Positions 42,842 to 52,886 of a stretch of DNA of 64,000 nt are shown piece after piece; position 1 is the stretch's first letter, and each line of letters begins with the position of its first letter. Source of the stretch: Selenomonadaceae bacterium (GTDB lineage Bacteria; Bacillota; Negativicutes; Selenomonadales; Selenomonadaceae); assembly GCA_017535925.1 (NCBI GenBank), contig JAFXTD010000038.1, forward strand, positions 35,694 through 99,693, in the 5' to 3' direction. A program made the translations under genes and the position numbers. Under the pieces are notes generated by a model. It saw only the letters and a program-made list of their open reading frames with translations. It was not told the DNA's origin and made no database searches.

Positions 42842-44002
42842 TCACACCTCGAACAAGTCAACTTTTTTCTGCGCGGCGCGAGTTATGTCAAACATTTTAA
42901 TCAGCTCGGCAACGGCTTGCGTCGGCGAAATGATTCCTCCCAAGACCGCCTCTTTGATTTCGGGCATGCGTCCGGTTATCACGGTGTCGCCGAAGAAAAG
43001 ATTGTGGAGGTGTTCGTCAATCATTGCGTGCATCCAATCGAGCAGTTGAGAATCTCTGCGCCTTTGGAAGACACCGCTTTGAGTTGTCGTCTCTTTGAAA
43101 AGCTGAATCACTTGCCAAAGTTCGGGCAAACCCAATTTCGTGACGGCACTTGCAAGATAAGCGTGAGTTGTCCAACCTTCGGTGGCGGGGCGGATAAATT
43201 CGGTCATGCGTTCGTATTCGCCGCGAGTGACTTTTGCACGAACGAGATTATCGCCGTCGGCTTTGTTGACGACAATCGCGTCGGCAAGTTCCATGATACC
43301 TTTCTTAATGCCTTGCAAATCATCGCCCGCGCCCGTCAACACGACCAGCATAAAAAAATCTACCATTGAGCGGACGGTTGTCTCCGATTGACCGACGCCG
43401 ACCGTTTCAATCAAAATCACATCGTAGCCCGCCGCCTCGCACATGAGCATTGTCTCACGGCTTTTACGAGCAACACCGCCCAAAGTTCCTCCTGCCGGTG
43501 AAGGTCTGATAAAAGCTTCGTTGCGTCGACTCAAATTTCCCATGCGCGTCTTGTCACCGAGGATTGAGCCTTTGGTTATGGAACTTGTCGGGTCGATTGA
43601 AAGAACGGCAACTTTGTGTCCTTCGTCGCAGAGCATGTTCCCGAACGCCTCAATGATTGTCGACTTGCCCGCGCCCGGCACGCCCGTTATTCCGATTCTT
43701 AAAGCTTTGCCCGTTCGAGGAAGAAGTCTTTGCAAAACTCTTTGGGCTTTGGCGAAATGTTTCGGGCTGTTGCTTTCAATCAATGTTATCGCCCTGGACA
43801 AAATCATTCTGTCGCCGCGTGTCACTCCGTCAACGAGTTCATCTTCCGTCAAAGTCATGCGGCGTTTCGGTTTGAATTGCCCCGAAGCAAATGCGGGATT
43901 GATATTCCCGACCGTCGTATCTTTTATTCCTTCAATGCCGCTCATTACCGCCGATTGATTCGACACCGCCCATTCGGGAGTCGTTGTCGTGTAATTTGCC
44001 AT
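42842..44002 (-). CDS. meaB: MeaB/ArgK-type G3E GTPase (methylmalonyl-CoA mutase chaperone)
   Basis: GTPase that protects and reloads adenosylcobalamin-dependent methylmalonyl-CoA mutase. The 386-residue protein has the P-loop GITGVPGAGKST near 104-115, SIDPTSSITKGSILGDKTRM near 145, ETVGVGQSE near 205 and the guanine site VVNKADGDN near 255. The N-terminal 50 residues are a variable extension. The start ATG at 44002 follows AGAGGAG; the open frame continues much further up without support. The mutase genes are not in the window. It diverges from ompM, with 251 bases between start codons. Confidence 0.93.
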   Translation of the reverse strand: MANYTTTTPEWAVSNQSAVMSGIEGIKDTTVGNINPAFASGQFKPKRRMTLTEDELVDGVTRGDRMILSRAITLIESNSPKHFAKAQRVLQRLLPRTGKALRIGITGVPGAGKSTIIEAFGNMLCDEGHKVAVLSIDPTSSITKGSILGDKTRMGNLSRRNEAFIRPSPAGGTLGGVARKSRETMLMCEAAGYDVILIETVGVGQSETTVRSMVDFFMLVVLTGAGDDLQGIKKGIMELADAIVVNKADGDNLVRAKVTRGEYERMTEFIRPATEGWTTHAYLASAVTKLGLPELWQVIQLFKETTTQSGVFQRRRDSQLLDWMHAMIDEHLHNLFFGDTVITGRMPEIKEAVLGGIISPTQAVAELIKMFDITRAAQKKVDLFEV

Positions 44003-44089
44003 TCGCTCAACTCCTCTGTTATTTTTTATGAAATTATAAATGACGTTGATAAGAAAAGCAATGTGGAATAAACATGTAAAATTTTTTTC

Positions 44090-44118
44090 TTGAAAAAATT
44101 TTTTGAGTGTGCTATATT
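44090..44118 (+). promoter_or_regulatory. Strong sigma-70 promoter of the OmpM gene
   Basis: TTGAAA (44090-44095) and TATATT (44113-44118) are 17 bases apart. The start codon is at 44254, so the leader is about 130 bases and contains possible pairing between GGAGAAG and CTTCTCC and between GGCGGCTC and GAGCCCGCC. Confidence 0.75.
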
Positions 44119-44253
44119 CACGGCGGCTCAAGAAAGCAAGCGGAGAAGAACGACGACTTGAGGAAACACGGTCACTCAATTTTGAAAGCTTCTCCAAATG
44201 AGTTCGCGAGCCCGCCGAAATTCATTCTGTTAGATTTATTGGAGGCTTTTAAA

Positions 44254-45531
44254 ATGAAAAAGACAGTAGCAGCGGCATTGACTGCAGCATTTGTTATCGG
44301 CACAGCATCCACCACGTTGGCGGCAGCGAATCCTTTCAGCGACGTTCCCGCAGGTCACTGGGCTTACAATTCCGTTTCCAAGCTTGCGGCGGAAGGCGTT
44401 ATCGAAGGCTACGGCGACGGAACTTATCGCGGCGACAGAAACATCACCCGTTATGAAATGGCGCAGATGGTTGCAAAGGCTATGGCGAAAAATCCGACCG
44501 GCGCAAACAAAGCCGAACTCGACAGACTCGCCGCCGAATTCCGTGATGAACTCGACGCATTGGGCGTTCGCGTTGCCGAACTCGAAAAGTATGCCGACAA
44601 AGTCGTTTGGACGGGCGAACTTCGTTATCGCTACTACAACGACCGCGAAAAACGTCGTCATGAGAGCGGCAAGATTAAGAAGACCAATAACCAACTTCAA
44701 CTCCGCCTCTTCCCGACCGCAACCGTCAATGACCACTGGAAAATCAAAGCTCGTATGACGGCAACCAGCGATATGAGCAAAGACACTACCGGCAATTTCA
44801 AACTCACTTACGCCTTTGCCGAAGGTAAATATTTCGACGACAAACTCACTTTGATGGTCGGCAGAATGCCCTTCTACACAAACGTTGACGACGGTCTCGT
44901 AATGGATGACTTCTTCAGCGGCTTCGCGGCTGTCTACGGCGACAAATTCAAAGTTGCGCTCATGGCAGGTCGTTGGAACCTCGAAAATGCAAACCTCAAT
45001 CTTCCTTCCGATGCTTCTCTTGCTGACGCGGCTTCAAGTTATCAGGGTGCAGAAATTTCCTACGACAACAACAAACTTTACGTCGGCGCAGGCTATCATC
45101 ACTTCCGCAGCGACGATTTTCAGAGTCTGCCCGGCTACAAGAAAAATGAAAAGAATGCAAACGTCTGGACGGTCGGCGCACGCTACAACTTTGATTGCGG
45201 CATCCACCTCGGCGGCGCGTATGCAAGCAACACCAAAGCTGACGAGTACAAACGTTCTTGGTGGGCAGGTCTCGGCTACAAGGGCGCAGATCGTAAAGTT
45301 GCCGGCACTTGGGGCATCAACGTTGCTTATCGTTACGTCGGACAGAACACGAGCTTGGCTCCCACGTATGACACCTTCGCTTTGAGAACAAACAAGAAGG
45401 GCGTTGACATCACCGTTGACTGGGCACCGCTTTATAACACTTACGTCCAACTCGGTTACTTCACCGGCAAGACGCTTGACACCAGGAAAGACGATCAAAC
45501 CTTCTTCGGTCGTGCAAGCTGGTTCTTCTAA
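44254..45531 (+). CDS. ompM: SLH-domain outer-membrane porin (OmpM type)
   Basis: Major outer-membrane channel that also ties the outer membrane to peptidoglycan. The 425-residue precursor has a signal peptide (MKKTVAAAL...TTLAAA, about 25 residues), one S-layer homology domain (about 26-80: FSDVPAGHWAYNSV, EGYGDGTYRG, ITRYEMAQMV), a short coiled coil (about 85-115), and a beta-barrel of alternating residues ending in aromatic Trp-Phe-Phe, as porins do. In Veillonella and Selenomonas the SLH domain binds polyamine-modified peptidoglycan. It starts with ATG behind TGGAGG and has its own promoter and terminator. Confidence 0.92.
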   Translation: MKKTVAAALTAAFVIGTASTTLAAANPFSDVPAGHWAYNSVSKLAAEGVIEGYGDGTYRGDRNITRYEMAQMVAKAMAKNPTGANKAELDRLAAEFRDELDALGVRVAELEKYADKVVWTGELRYRYYNDREKRRHESGKIKKTNNQLQLRLFPTATVNDHWKIKARMTATSDMSKDTTGNFKLTYAFAEGKYFDDKLTLMVGRMPFYTNVDDGLVMDDFFSGFAAVYGDKFKVALMAGRWNLENANLNLPSDASLADAASSYQGAEISYDNNKLYVGAGYHHFRSDDFQSLPGYKKNEKNANVWTVGARYNFDCGIHLGGAYASNTKADEYKRSWWAGLGYKGADRKVAGTWGINVAYRYVGQNTSLAPTYDTFALRTNKKGVDITVDWAPLYNTYVQLGYFTGKTLDTRKDDQTFFGRASWFF

Positions 45532-45564
45532 GAATTTTTTCGCCGAACTGTCGGCAAGCCATAA

Positions 45565-45601
45565 AAAAGCTCCTCTGCTTAATCGGCGGAGGGGCTTTTC
45601 A
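45565..45601 (+). terminator. Rho-independent terminator after ompM
   Basis: Stem AAAAGCTCCTC / GAGGGGCTTTT with one mismatch and a loop of about 13 bases, ending in four T. Confidence 0.8.
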
Positions 45602-45639
45602 ATTAGGAATCGAAGCAGCCCCCGTCTTTGCCAAAGAGT

Positions 45640-45862
45640 GGGAACGCAGAATCGGCTGTCATGTTCGAAGTTCGTCACTTCGATTGAACGTTTAATGACT
45701 TTAATTTTTTCTTCTACTTTTTCTTTGCCGGCACCAAAGAAAAAGTAGCAAAAAGAAAGGTGCTTTAACCGGCGGATGAACATCCTGTTCATATCGCCGG
45801 CGGCCGTCATCCGTGACGGCCGGGTTCTCACCGACTTTAATTTTTCGAGTTTATCAACACGT
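45640..45862. mobile_element. MITE-like multi-hairpin element, copy 3
   Basis: Same orientation as copies 2 and 5. It has CTACTTTTTCTTTG/CAAAGAAAAAGTAG, CCGGCG-ATGAACA/TGTTCAT-CGCCGG and GGCCGTCA/TGACGGCC hairpins. The left TGTTGGTAAATT end is not recognisable and the right end is worn (TTTATCAACACG). With the ompM terminator it fills the gap up to the SGNH hydrolase gene. Confidence 0.75.
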
Positions 45863-45867
45863 ATTGA

Positions 45868-45893
45868 TTGGGAATGAGGAATTGGGAATTGAA
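45868..45893. repeat. Short heptanucleotide array upstream of the SGNH gene
   Basis: Three to four GGGAATT / GAGGAAT units end one base before the start codon. GAGGAATTGGG is the only ribosome-site-like sequence there, so the repeat may supply it. Confidence 0.6.
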
Positions 45894-45894
45894 A

Positions 45895-48112
<2,218 letters not shown>

Positions 48113-48205
48113 TTAGTGATACTATTTCCCTAGAAATGTTGCAGGAATTTTTATAATGCCTGTAGAAATTTTTTCGTCAAAATAAAATTGCGGAGGTGAT
48201 TAATC

Positions 48206-48661
48206 GTGACTAAGCTCAACATAAAAAATTGTTTGCGTTGCAACAAAATTTTTATTCCGGTGAGCGGCGAAAAAATTTGTCCCGACTGCCGCGCAGAAGA
48301 TCTTGCGCTTGAAGAACGCGTAAAAAGTTACGTCCGCGACCACCCCGGTATCACGGTGAATCAGCTGATTGAAGGTTCGGGTGCTCCGCGTAATTTGGTC
48401 TGGCGAATGATTCAACAAGGGCAATTCGAAAATTCCGGCTTGAAGGACGCCAAATATCCCTGCTCCAACTGCGGCAAAATTATCACACGCGGAACCTATT
48501 GCAGCGAGTGCATGGAAAAACTCAAAATGAACGCGCAGAAATTTGCCAACGCCATGAATTCCAAAAAACGTGCCGCCGAAAAAAAAGCTCAAGAGCAGAG
48601 TGCAAACAAAACTTTTTCCGACTCAATGTACGACGCACTCGACAATTCGCGCAATCGTTAA
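48206..48661 (+). CDS. YvyF-like flagellar-region zinc-finger protein
   Basis: A 151-residue protein with an N-terminal zinc-ribbon-like pattern (C9, C12, C25, C28), a helix-turn-helix-like centre (VNQLIEGSGAPRNLVWRMIQQGQF, about 51-74), a second pattern (C86, C89, C99, C102) and a basic, glutamine-rich tail. The pattern resembles YvyF, the protein found with flagellar regulator genes in Firmicutes. No flagellar genes are here, so the role is open; it could be a small regulator. It starts with GTG behind GCGGAGGTG, 93 bases after obgE. Confidence 0.7.
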   Translation: MTKLNIKNCLRCNKIFIPVSGEKICPDCRAEDLALEERVKSYVRDHPGITVNQLIEGSGAPRNLVWRMIQQGQFENSGLKDAKYPCSNCGKIITRGTYCSECMEKLKMNAQKFANAMNSKKRAAEKKAQEQSANKTFSDSMYDALDNSRNR

Positions 48662-48697
48662 GCTTTGATAAAAATCGCGCCGACGCCTCTCAACACC

Positions 48698-48726
48698 TTG
48701 CATATTTTTTTCATGTAAGTTAAAAT
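48698..48726 (+). promoter_or_regulatory. Candidate promoter of the lysine-tailed exported protein
   Basis: TTGCAT (48698-48703) and TAAAAT (48721-48726) are 17 bases apart, 33 bases before the start codon. Confidence 0.55.
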
Positions 48727-48758
48727 ACGTTTGAAAACACTCAAATGAGGTGAACGGT

Positions 48759-49505
48759 TTGCGTAAAATATTTTTCCTGACTGCGTTGCTGATGATGCTT
48801 TTTACGGCGGTGGCGTTCGCCGAAGAAGCACCTGCCGAAGAAGTTGCTCCTGCGGAAGCCGAGCAGGAAGTCGAACAAAACGACGAGCCCTATGTCTATA
48901 CGAGCGAGGATTTTAAATTTTCAATAACTTGCCCGCTGAAACCTGTGGCAGTCGTCCAAAATCCTTGGCAAGAGCCCGAAAAACGCGGCGAGATGCTTGT
49001 CTTTGCCAATGAAGGATTCGACATTCAATACGGCTACATTATTCAAGTTAACGCCTTCGAAACAAATCAAGTCCCCGACTTCAACAAAGGCACGATAGCG
49101 GCTATCGGCGAATATTTGACGGCTCTCAAAGAAAACAACGGCTTTGCAGACGCGAGACTTGTGAACATTACCAAGAACAACAAGGGTGTTTCCGCAATCA
49201 CTGCCGACAAAATCGAAGTCATTGATAAGGAAACGGGCGAGGTCGAGGGCGAATTCGTTGCCGACAAGCAATACATGTACACCTTCTTCCGCACACCCGA
49301 AGGTCGTTGCATAAGCATTCAACTCTTGAGCGCGAGCCTCGATAAAACTTTCGTCGATGTTTATCGCGGCAGTGTTGCCACCTTCAAAGACTTGAGCAAG
49401 GACAAAAAATCTGACAAGAAAGACAAAAAGGACAAGAAGGATAAAAAAGACAAGAAGGATAAAAAAGATAAGAAGGATAAAAAAGATAAGAAAGATAAGA
49501 AATAA
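48759..49505 (+). CDS. Exported protein with a long Lys-Asp repeat tail
   Basis: A 248-residue protein I do not recognise. Residues 1-22 form a signal peptide ending AVAFA. An acidic Glu/Ala/Pro-rich linker follows, then a globular domain (about 50-210) of the sort seen in small lipid- or surface-binding proteins. The last 35 residues or so are tandem DKK units, encoded by a repeated 9-base unit of GAYAARAAR type. Such a tail could bind anionic wall or membrane polymers, or DNA. The start is TTG at 48759 behind GAGGTGAACGG; a GTG at 48750 overlaps that site. Confidence 0.78.
   Translation: MRKIFFLTALLMMLFTAVAFAEEAPAEEVAPAEAEQEVEQNDEPYVYTSEDFKFSITCPLKPVAVVQNPWQEPEKRGEMLVFANEGFDIQYGYIIQVNAFETNQVPDFNKGTIAAIGEYLTALKENNGFADARLVNITKNNKGVSAITADKIEVIDKETGEVEGEFVADKQYMYTFFRTPEGRCISIQLLSASLDKTFVDVYRGSVATFKDLSKDKKSDKKDKKDKKDKKDKKDKKDKKDKKDKKDKK
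49425..49503 (+). repeat. Tandem repeat encoding the DKK tail
   Basis: About 26 codons alternate GAC/GAT with AAA/AAG pairs (Asp-Lys-Lys). The unit of 9 bases is prone to copy-number change, so tail length may vary between strains. Confidence 0.85.
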
Positions 49506-49510
49506 TCCGG

Positions 49511-49539
49511 TTGACAAAGCAAATGCCGTGTGGTATAAA
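49511..49539 (+). promoter_or_regulatory. Consensus promoter of tRNA-Gln
   Basis: TTGACA (49511-49516) and TATAAA (49534-49539) are 17 bases apart, ending 17 bases before the tRNA. Confidence 0.8.
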
Positions 49540-49556
49540 TGACAACGGTTTATCAA

Positions 49557-49632
49557 AGGGGTATAGCCAAGTTGGTAAGGCACCGGACTCTGAATCCGGT
49601 ATGCGTTGGTTCGAGTCCAGCTACCCCTGCCA
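49557..49632 (+). tRNA. tRNA-Gln (anticodon CTG)
   Basis: Cloverleaf of 76 bases with encoded CCA. Acceptor AGGGGTA pairs with TACCCCT; D stem GCC/GGC; anticodon stem CCGGA/TCCGG with loop CTCTGAA, giving anticodon CTG; T stem GTTGG/CCAGC with loop TTCGAGT. The discriminator base is G. It has its own promoter and a terminator-like hairpin. Confidence 0.95.
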
Positions 49633-49644
49633 TTCAGAAATTTC

Positions 49645-49676
49645 AAGCCTGCGTCTTGACGGCGCGGGCTTTATTC
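49645..49676 (+). terminator. Terminator-like hairpin after tRNA-Gln
   Basis: AAGCCTGCG pairs with CGCGGGCTT with one G-T pair; a short T-rich tail follows, then AATTAGG repeat units at 49677-49696. Confidence 0.65.
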
Positions 49677-49732
49677 AATTAGGAATTGGGAATTGTTAAT
49701 CAGTCCGCATTATTGAAAAGGAGAGCGCGATT

Positions 49733-50452
49733 ATGGAAGAGGCAACGGTATCGCCGGTGTTTTCGGGTGCATTGAATTTTCTTTCGTTGGGCTTGGGCGT
49801 CGTGTTGTTGTTCGTCGCAGCCTATTTGTGGTCAAGCAACACAAGCAAGACTGCCGAACTTGCGGCGATTCAAGCAGAACTCAAACGCTTAAAAAAAACC
49901 GTGAACACATTGCAGGAAAAAGTAAATCAAATGCGAGAGCCCAAAGTCGTTTCGGATGTTCCGCAAGCCGCGCCGTTCGGAATAGACTTTTCGGAAGATG
50001 ACGACGACGATTTTTCTCTGCCGTTGAGGAAGATAACGCCGCTCAAGCCGCAAGACCCGTGGCTTAATTTCGTCGACGAGTATAACAAACTTGCGGCGGA
50101 GATGAAAAATCCCGGACAGCTCATGAAGTGTGAAAAATTTGTCCGCAACCATAAGTTGAGGATTTTGACTTACGGCGGCGCGTTGACTTTCCGACCTGCC
50201 ATTGACGTTAAGGACAGCGGCTATTGGGCGTTCAAGTGCGAGCTCGATGAATATGCCGTCGTTCCCAACCCCATGCACCCTTGCAACGAGGAACTTCACG
50301 AGCACGGCGGCTTGAAAGAAATTTTCGCTTTGAATTATTCGGATGGCATTTATCGGAAATATTTTGTCAAGTTGCCCGCGCTTTTCGAATTGGATATGAG
50401 TGACAGTTGGCGTCTCAAAAACCCGGGCGTCGTGAATTTGGAAAGGAAATGA
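49733..50452 (+). CDS. Membrane-anchored coiled-coil protein of unknown function
   Basis: A 239-residue protein with one membrane helix near the N-terminus (about 14-33: LSLGLGVVLLFVAAYLW) followed by a coiled coil (about 37-66: AELAAIQAELKRLKKTVNTLQEKV), a disordered acidic stretch (EDDDDD near 85), and a C-terminal domain (about 105-239) that I do not recognise. The C-terminal domain is probably cytosolic, since there is no cleavage site and basic residues follow the helix. It starts with ATG behind AAAGGAGAG, and its stop is 1 base before the next ATG, so it is coupled to the GH3 lipoprotein. Confidence 0.72.
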   Translation: MEEATVSPVFSGALNFLSLGLGVVLLFVAAYLWSSNTSKTAELAAIQAELKRLKKTVNTLQEKVNQMREPKVVSDVPQAAPFGIDFSEDDDDDFSLPLRKITPLKPQDPWLNFVDEYNKLAAEMKNPGQLMKCEKFVRNHKLRILTYGGALTFRPAIDVKDSGYWAFKCELDEYAVVPNPMHPCNEELHEHGGLKEIFALNYSDGIYRKYFVKLPALFELDMSDSWRLKNPGVVNLERK

Positions 50453-50453
50453 A

Positions 50454-51548
50454 ATGCTTAGAAAAATTTTCGTGATGCTGTTGGCTGCGATAATCTGCGC
50501 GGGCTGCGGCGAAGTCAAGGAAGTGCAAGCCGACGTTGAGCCGCTCGACCCGATTGAAGAGAAATTGCAATCAATGACGCTTGAAGAAAAAATCGGGCAG
50601 ATGGTGATGATTGGCGTCTACGGCACGGAACTCAACGACGATATAATTTTTTCCTTGAACAATTTTCACTTCGGCGGCGTGATTTTTTATGACAGGAATC
50701 TTGAGAGCGTCGCGCAGGCAAAAAAATTTGTAAACGATATTGAATACGCGGCGAATCAAAAAGTTCCGTTGTTCTTTGCACTCGACGAGGAAGGCGGGCG
50801 TGTTGCTCGCGGCAGAAATTTTTTGGAAGTCGCGCCTTCGCAAGAGAGTATCGGCTTGAGCGGCAACCCCGCAAACGCAAACTATTGGGCGAAACACAAC
50901 GCAACGATTTTAAAAAGTATCGGCGTCAACATAAATTTCGCGCCCGTAGCCGACGTGGGCAGTCGTGACACGCGCTCCTTCGGCGACGACGCTCAACTTG
51001 TCAGCAATTTTGTCGAGGCTGCCGCGCAGGGCTACGAGGCTGAAAATTTTCTTTACACGCTGAAACATTTCCCCGGTATCGGCAAAAGTAAAATCGACCC
51101 GCACAAAGAAGTTTCCGCCGTCGAGGACAGCAAGGAAATTTTGGACGCGGAGGACTTGCCGCCCTTCAAAAGAATTATCAACGGTCACGACAACTCAAAA
51201 TTTATGATTATGGTCGGGCATTTGAGATACGATGCGCTCGACCCCGTGAATTCCGCAAGCTTGTCCCCCGCCGTCATGACAGGTCTTCTTCGAAACGAAT
51301 TGGGCTTTTCGGGCGTCGTGATAACCGACGATTTGGAAATGGGCGCGATAAAAAATCACACCGACTTGCCGAGTTTGGGTGTGAAAATGATTTTGGCGGG
51401 CGGCGATATTGCTCTTGTCTGCCACAATTACGAAAGCCAGCAAATTGTTTACAACAGCATTCTTGAAGCGGTCAAGCGCGGAGAAATTTCCGTTGAACGC
51501 ATCAACGAATCCGTCCGCAGAATTTTAAAGATGAAGGCTCACTTGTAA
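50454..51548 (+). CDS. GH3-family beta-N-acetylhexosaminidase-like lipoprotein
   Basis: A 364-residue lipoprotein of the NagZ type. A lipobox (AIICAGC, Cys near residue 18) marks lipid attachment. The GH3 barrel has LDEEGGRVAR near residue 103, KHFPGIGKSKIDPH near 204 with the Asp-His pair of NagZ enzymes, and the nucleophile Asp in VITDDLEMGAI near 291. NagZ removes GlcNAc from muropeptides; a lipid-anchored, exported form suggests peptidoglycan recycling or hydrolysis outside the cytoplasm. It starts with ATG behind GGAAAGG and is followed by a promoter-like region. Confidence 0.88.
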   Translation: MLRKIFVMLLAAIICAGCGEVKEVQADVEPLDPIEEKLQSMTLEEKIGQMVMIGVYGTELNDDIIFSLNNFHFGGVIFYDRNLESVAQAKKFVNDIEYAANQKVPLFFALDEEGGRVARGRNFLEVAPSQESIGLSGNPANANYWAKHNATILKSIGVNINFAPVADVGSRDTRSFGDDAQLVSNFVEAAAQGYEAENFLYTLKHFPGIGKSKIDPHKEVSAVEDSKEILDAEDLPPFKRIINGHDNSKFMIMVGHLRYDALDPVNSASLSPAVMTGLLRNELGFSGVVITDDLEMGAIKNHTDLPSLGVKMILAGGDIALVCHNYESQQIVYNSILEAVKRGEISVERINESVRRILKMKAHL

Positions 51549-51590
51549 GATTTTTCGGGCGCAGTATAGAATTTCAAAAACATCATGTGA

Positions 51591-51632
51591 TATAATTTCG
51601 TCGAAGAAAATTTTTTCGGCGAATTATTTTTT
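51591..51632 (+). promoter_or_regulatory. Extended -10 promoter and leader hairpin before the 142-residue gene
   Basis: TGATATAAT (TATAAT at 51591-51596) has the TGn extension and no clear -35. The leader holds TTCGTCG / CGGCGAA followed by TTATTTTTTTT, a terminator-like shape directly before the GAGGAGG of the next gene. It may attenuate that gene. Confidence 0.4.
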
Positions 51633-51648
51633 TTGAGGAGGTACTTTT

Positions 51649-52077
51649 ATGAGATTCTTGAATGATTACGACGAATTTCACACCGATTTTGACGCAGCTG
51701 TCGACAGAGTTGCCGGTATAATTGCCGAAGGTTTATCGCCGATTGAAGCTTTCGATGAAATTTTTGGCGAAGACGGAGGCGAAGGCGAAATCAACACTTA
51801 TCCTATGGGCAAGCCCACGAACAAACTTCATCCCGTCCTGTTCACGATTTGCGAAGACCCGCACACTTTGGAAAAAATTCTTATGCACATTTATAAATGG
51901 CTCAACGATACCGACAGGCTTTTCCCGCGACGGAAAGTTATCCTCTTTACTGACAAGTGGATTCCCGAAGCTCTTTCGCGGTATCAAAAAGCTTTTCGGC
52001 GTTTCGTGAGGCGCGGCGTCACGTTTGACATTCGGTTGACGACTGACAGAGGCGCGGTTCGAATTCCGATGTTTTGA
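51649..52077 (+). CDS. Conserved-looking cytosolic protein of unknown function
   Basis: A 142-residue protein without signal or membrane segments and no motif I know. It begins MRFLNDYDEFHTDFDAAVD and has an acidic GEDGGEGE stretch near residue 42, a central ICEDPHTLEKILMHIYKWL helix, and a basic C-terminus with RRFVRRGVTFDIRL. It starts with ATG behind GAGGAGGTAC. Its stop lies two bases before the nitrilase ATG, implying joint translation. Confidence 0.7.
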   Translation: MRFLNDYDEFHTDFDAAVDRVAGIIAEGLSPIEAFDEIFGEDGGEGEINTYPMGKPTNKLHPVLFTICEDPHTLEKILMHIYKWLNDTDRLFPRRKVILFTDKWIPEALSRYQKAFRRFVRRGVTFDIRLTTDRGAVRIPMF

Positions 52078-52079
52078 AA

Positions 52080-52823
52080 ATGAAAATTTCAATCGTACAA
52101 TTCAAATCGACGCTGGGCGAGGTCAAAGAAAATTTCTCAACGGCGGCAAAATTAATCGAGGCGGCAAAAAATTCCGACGTGATACTCTTGCCCGAATTGT
52201 GGTCGACGGGATATTATCCTACACCCGTTGAAAATTTTGCTGATGTTGACGGCGAACGCACAATCGAATTTCTCTGCGCGGCGGCGAAAAAATTTTCCGT
52301 GAACATAATCGGCGGCTCGGTTGTCGTCGAAAGCGGCGGAAAAATTTTCAATCGTTGCCTCGTCGCCAATCGTCGCGGGGAACCGGTCGCGGCTTACGAC
52401 AAAACTCATCTGTTCAGCTTCGCGCAAGAGGATAAAGTTTTCACGGCGGGCGATAAAATTTCAACGGTTGAGCTTGACGGCGTGAAGTGCGGCTTGGCGA
52501 TTTGCTACGACCTGCGTTTCCCAGAATTCATCAGAAAAATTACTTTGGCAGGCGCGGAAATTATTTTTATTCCCGCCGCTTGGAGTTTGAAACGTTTGAC
52601 GCCCCGACAAATTTTGACTAAGGCGCGGGCGATTGAAAATCAAGTCTTCCTCGTCTTTGCAAACTCTTCCGGCAAATCGGAGCTTGTCAATCCTCGCGGC
52701 GAAGTCATTGCCGAAAGCGAACGCGGCGAAGAAATTTTGACGGCGGAAATTGACTTGAACGAACGGGAGGAGGTTATCGCCTCAATGAATCTTCTTGCCG
52801 ACAGAAATTTGAATACGGATTAG
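52080..52823 (+). CDS. Nitrilase-superfamily amidohydrolase (omega-amidase-like)
   Basis: A 247-residue carbon-nitrogen hydrolase. The Glu-Lys-Cys triad is visible: LPELWSTGYY near residue 38, YDKTHLFSF near 105 and CYDLRFPE near 141. The sequence KTHLFS and ICYDLRFPEF resembles omega-amidases (YafV/Nit2 type), which deaminate alpha-keto acid amides such as 2-oxoglutaramate. The exact substrate cannot be set. The start ATG at 52080 lies two bases after the stop of the previous gene, with only a weak ribosome site, so it is probably translated by re-initiation. Confidence 0.85.
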   Translation: MKISIVQFKSTLGEVKENFSTAAKLIEAAKNSDVILLPELWSTGYYPTPVENFADVDGERTIEFLCAAAKKFSVNIIGGSVVVESGGKIFNRCLVANRRGEPVAAYDKTHLFSFAQEDKVFTAGDKISTVELDGVKCGLAICYDLRFPEFIRKITLAGAEIIFIPAAWSLKRLTPRQILTKARAIENQVFLVFANSSGKSELVNPRGEVIAESERGEEILTAEIDLNEREEVIASMNLLADRNLNTD

Positions 52824-52839
52824 CAATCGAAAAAAAATT

Positions 52840-52874
52840 AACCGTCAGGCATTTGAGCTTGACGGTTTTTTTTT
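52840..52874. terminator. Bidirectional terminator between the nitrilase and panF genes
   Basis: Stem AACCGTCA / TGACGGTT with a 12-base loop, preceded by seven or eight A and followed by nine T. Confidence 0.88.
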
Positions 52875-52886
52875 GCTTAGTGCAAG

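Noticed and set aside
45541..45831. A coding gene across MITE copy 3 on the minus strand
   Set aside because: Similar frames appear over the hairpin elements at 31449 and 45034 because they share the same repeat; the translated repeat has no family match and the DNA is palindromic.
49425..49503. Possible CRISPR-like direct repeats
   Set aside because: The 9-base units are contiguous, lack spacers and encode an Asp-Lys-Lys tail in frame with an exported protein.
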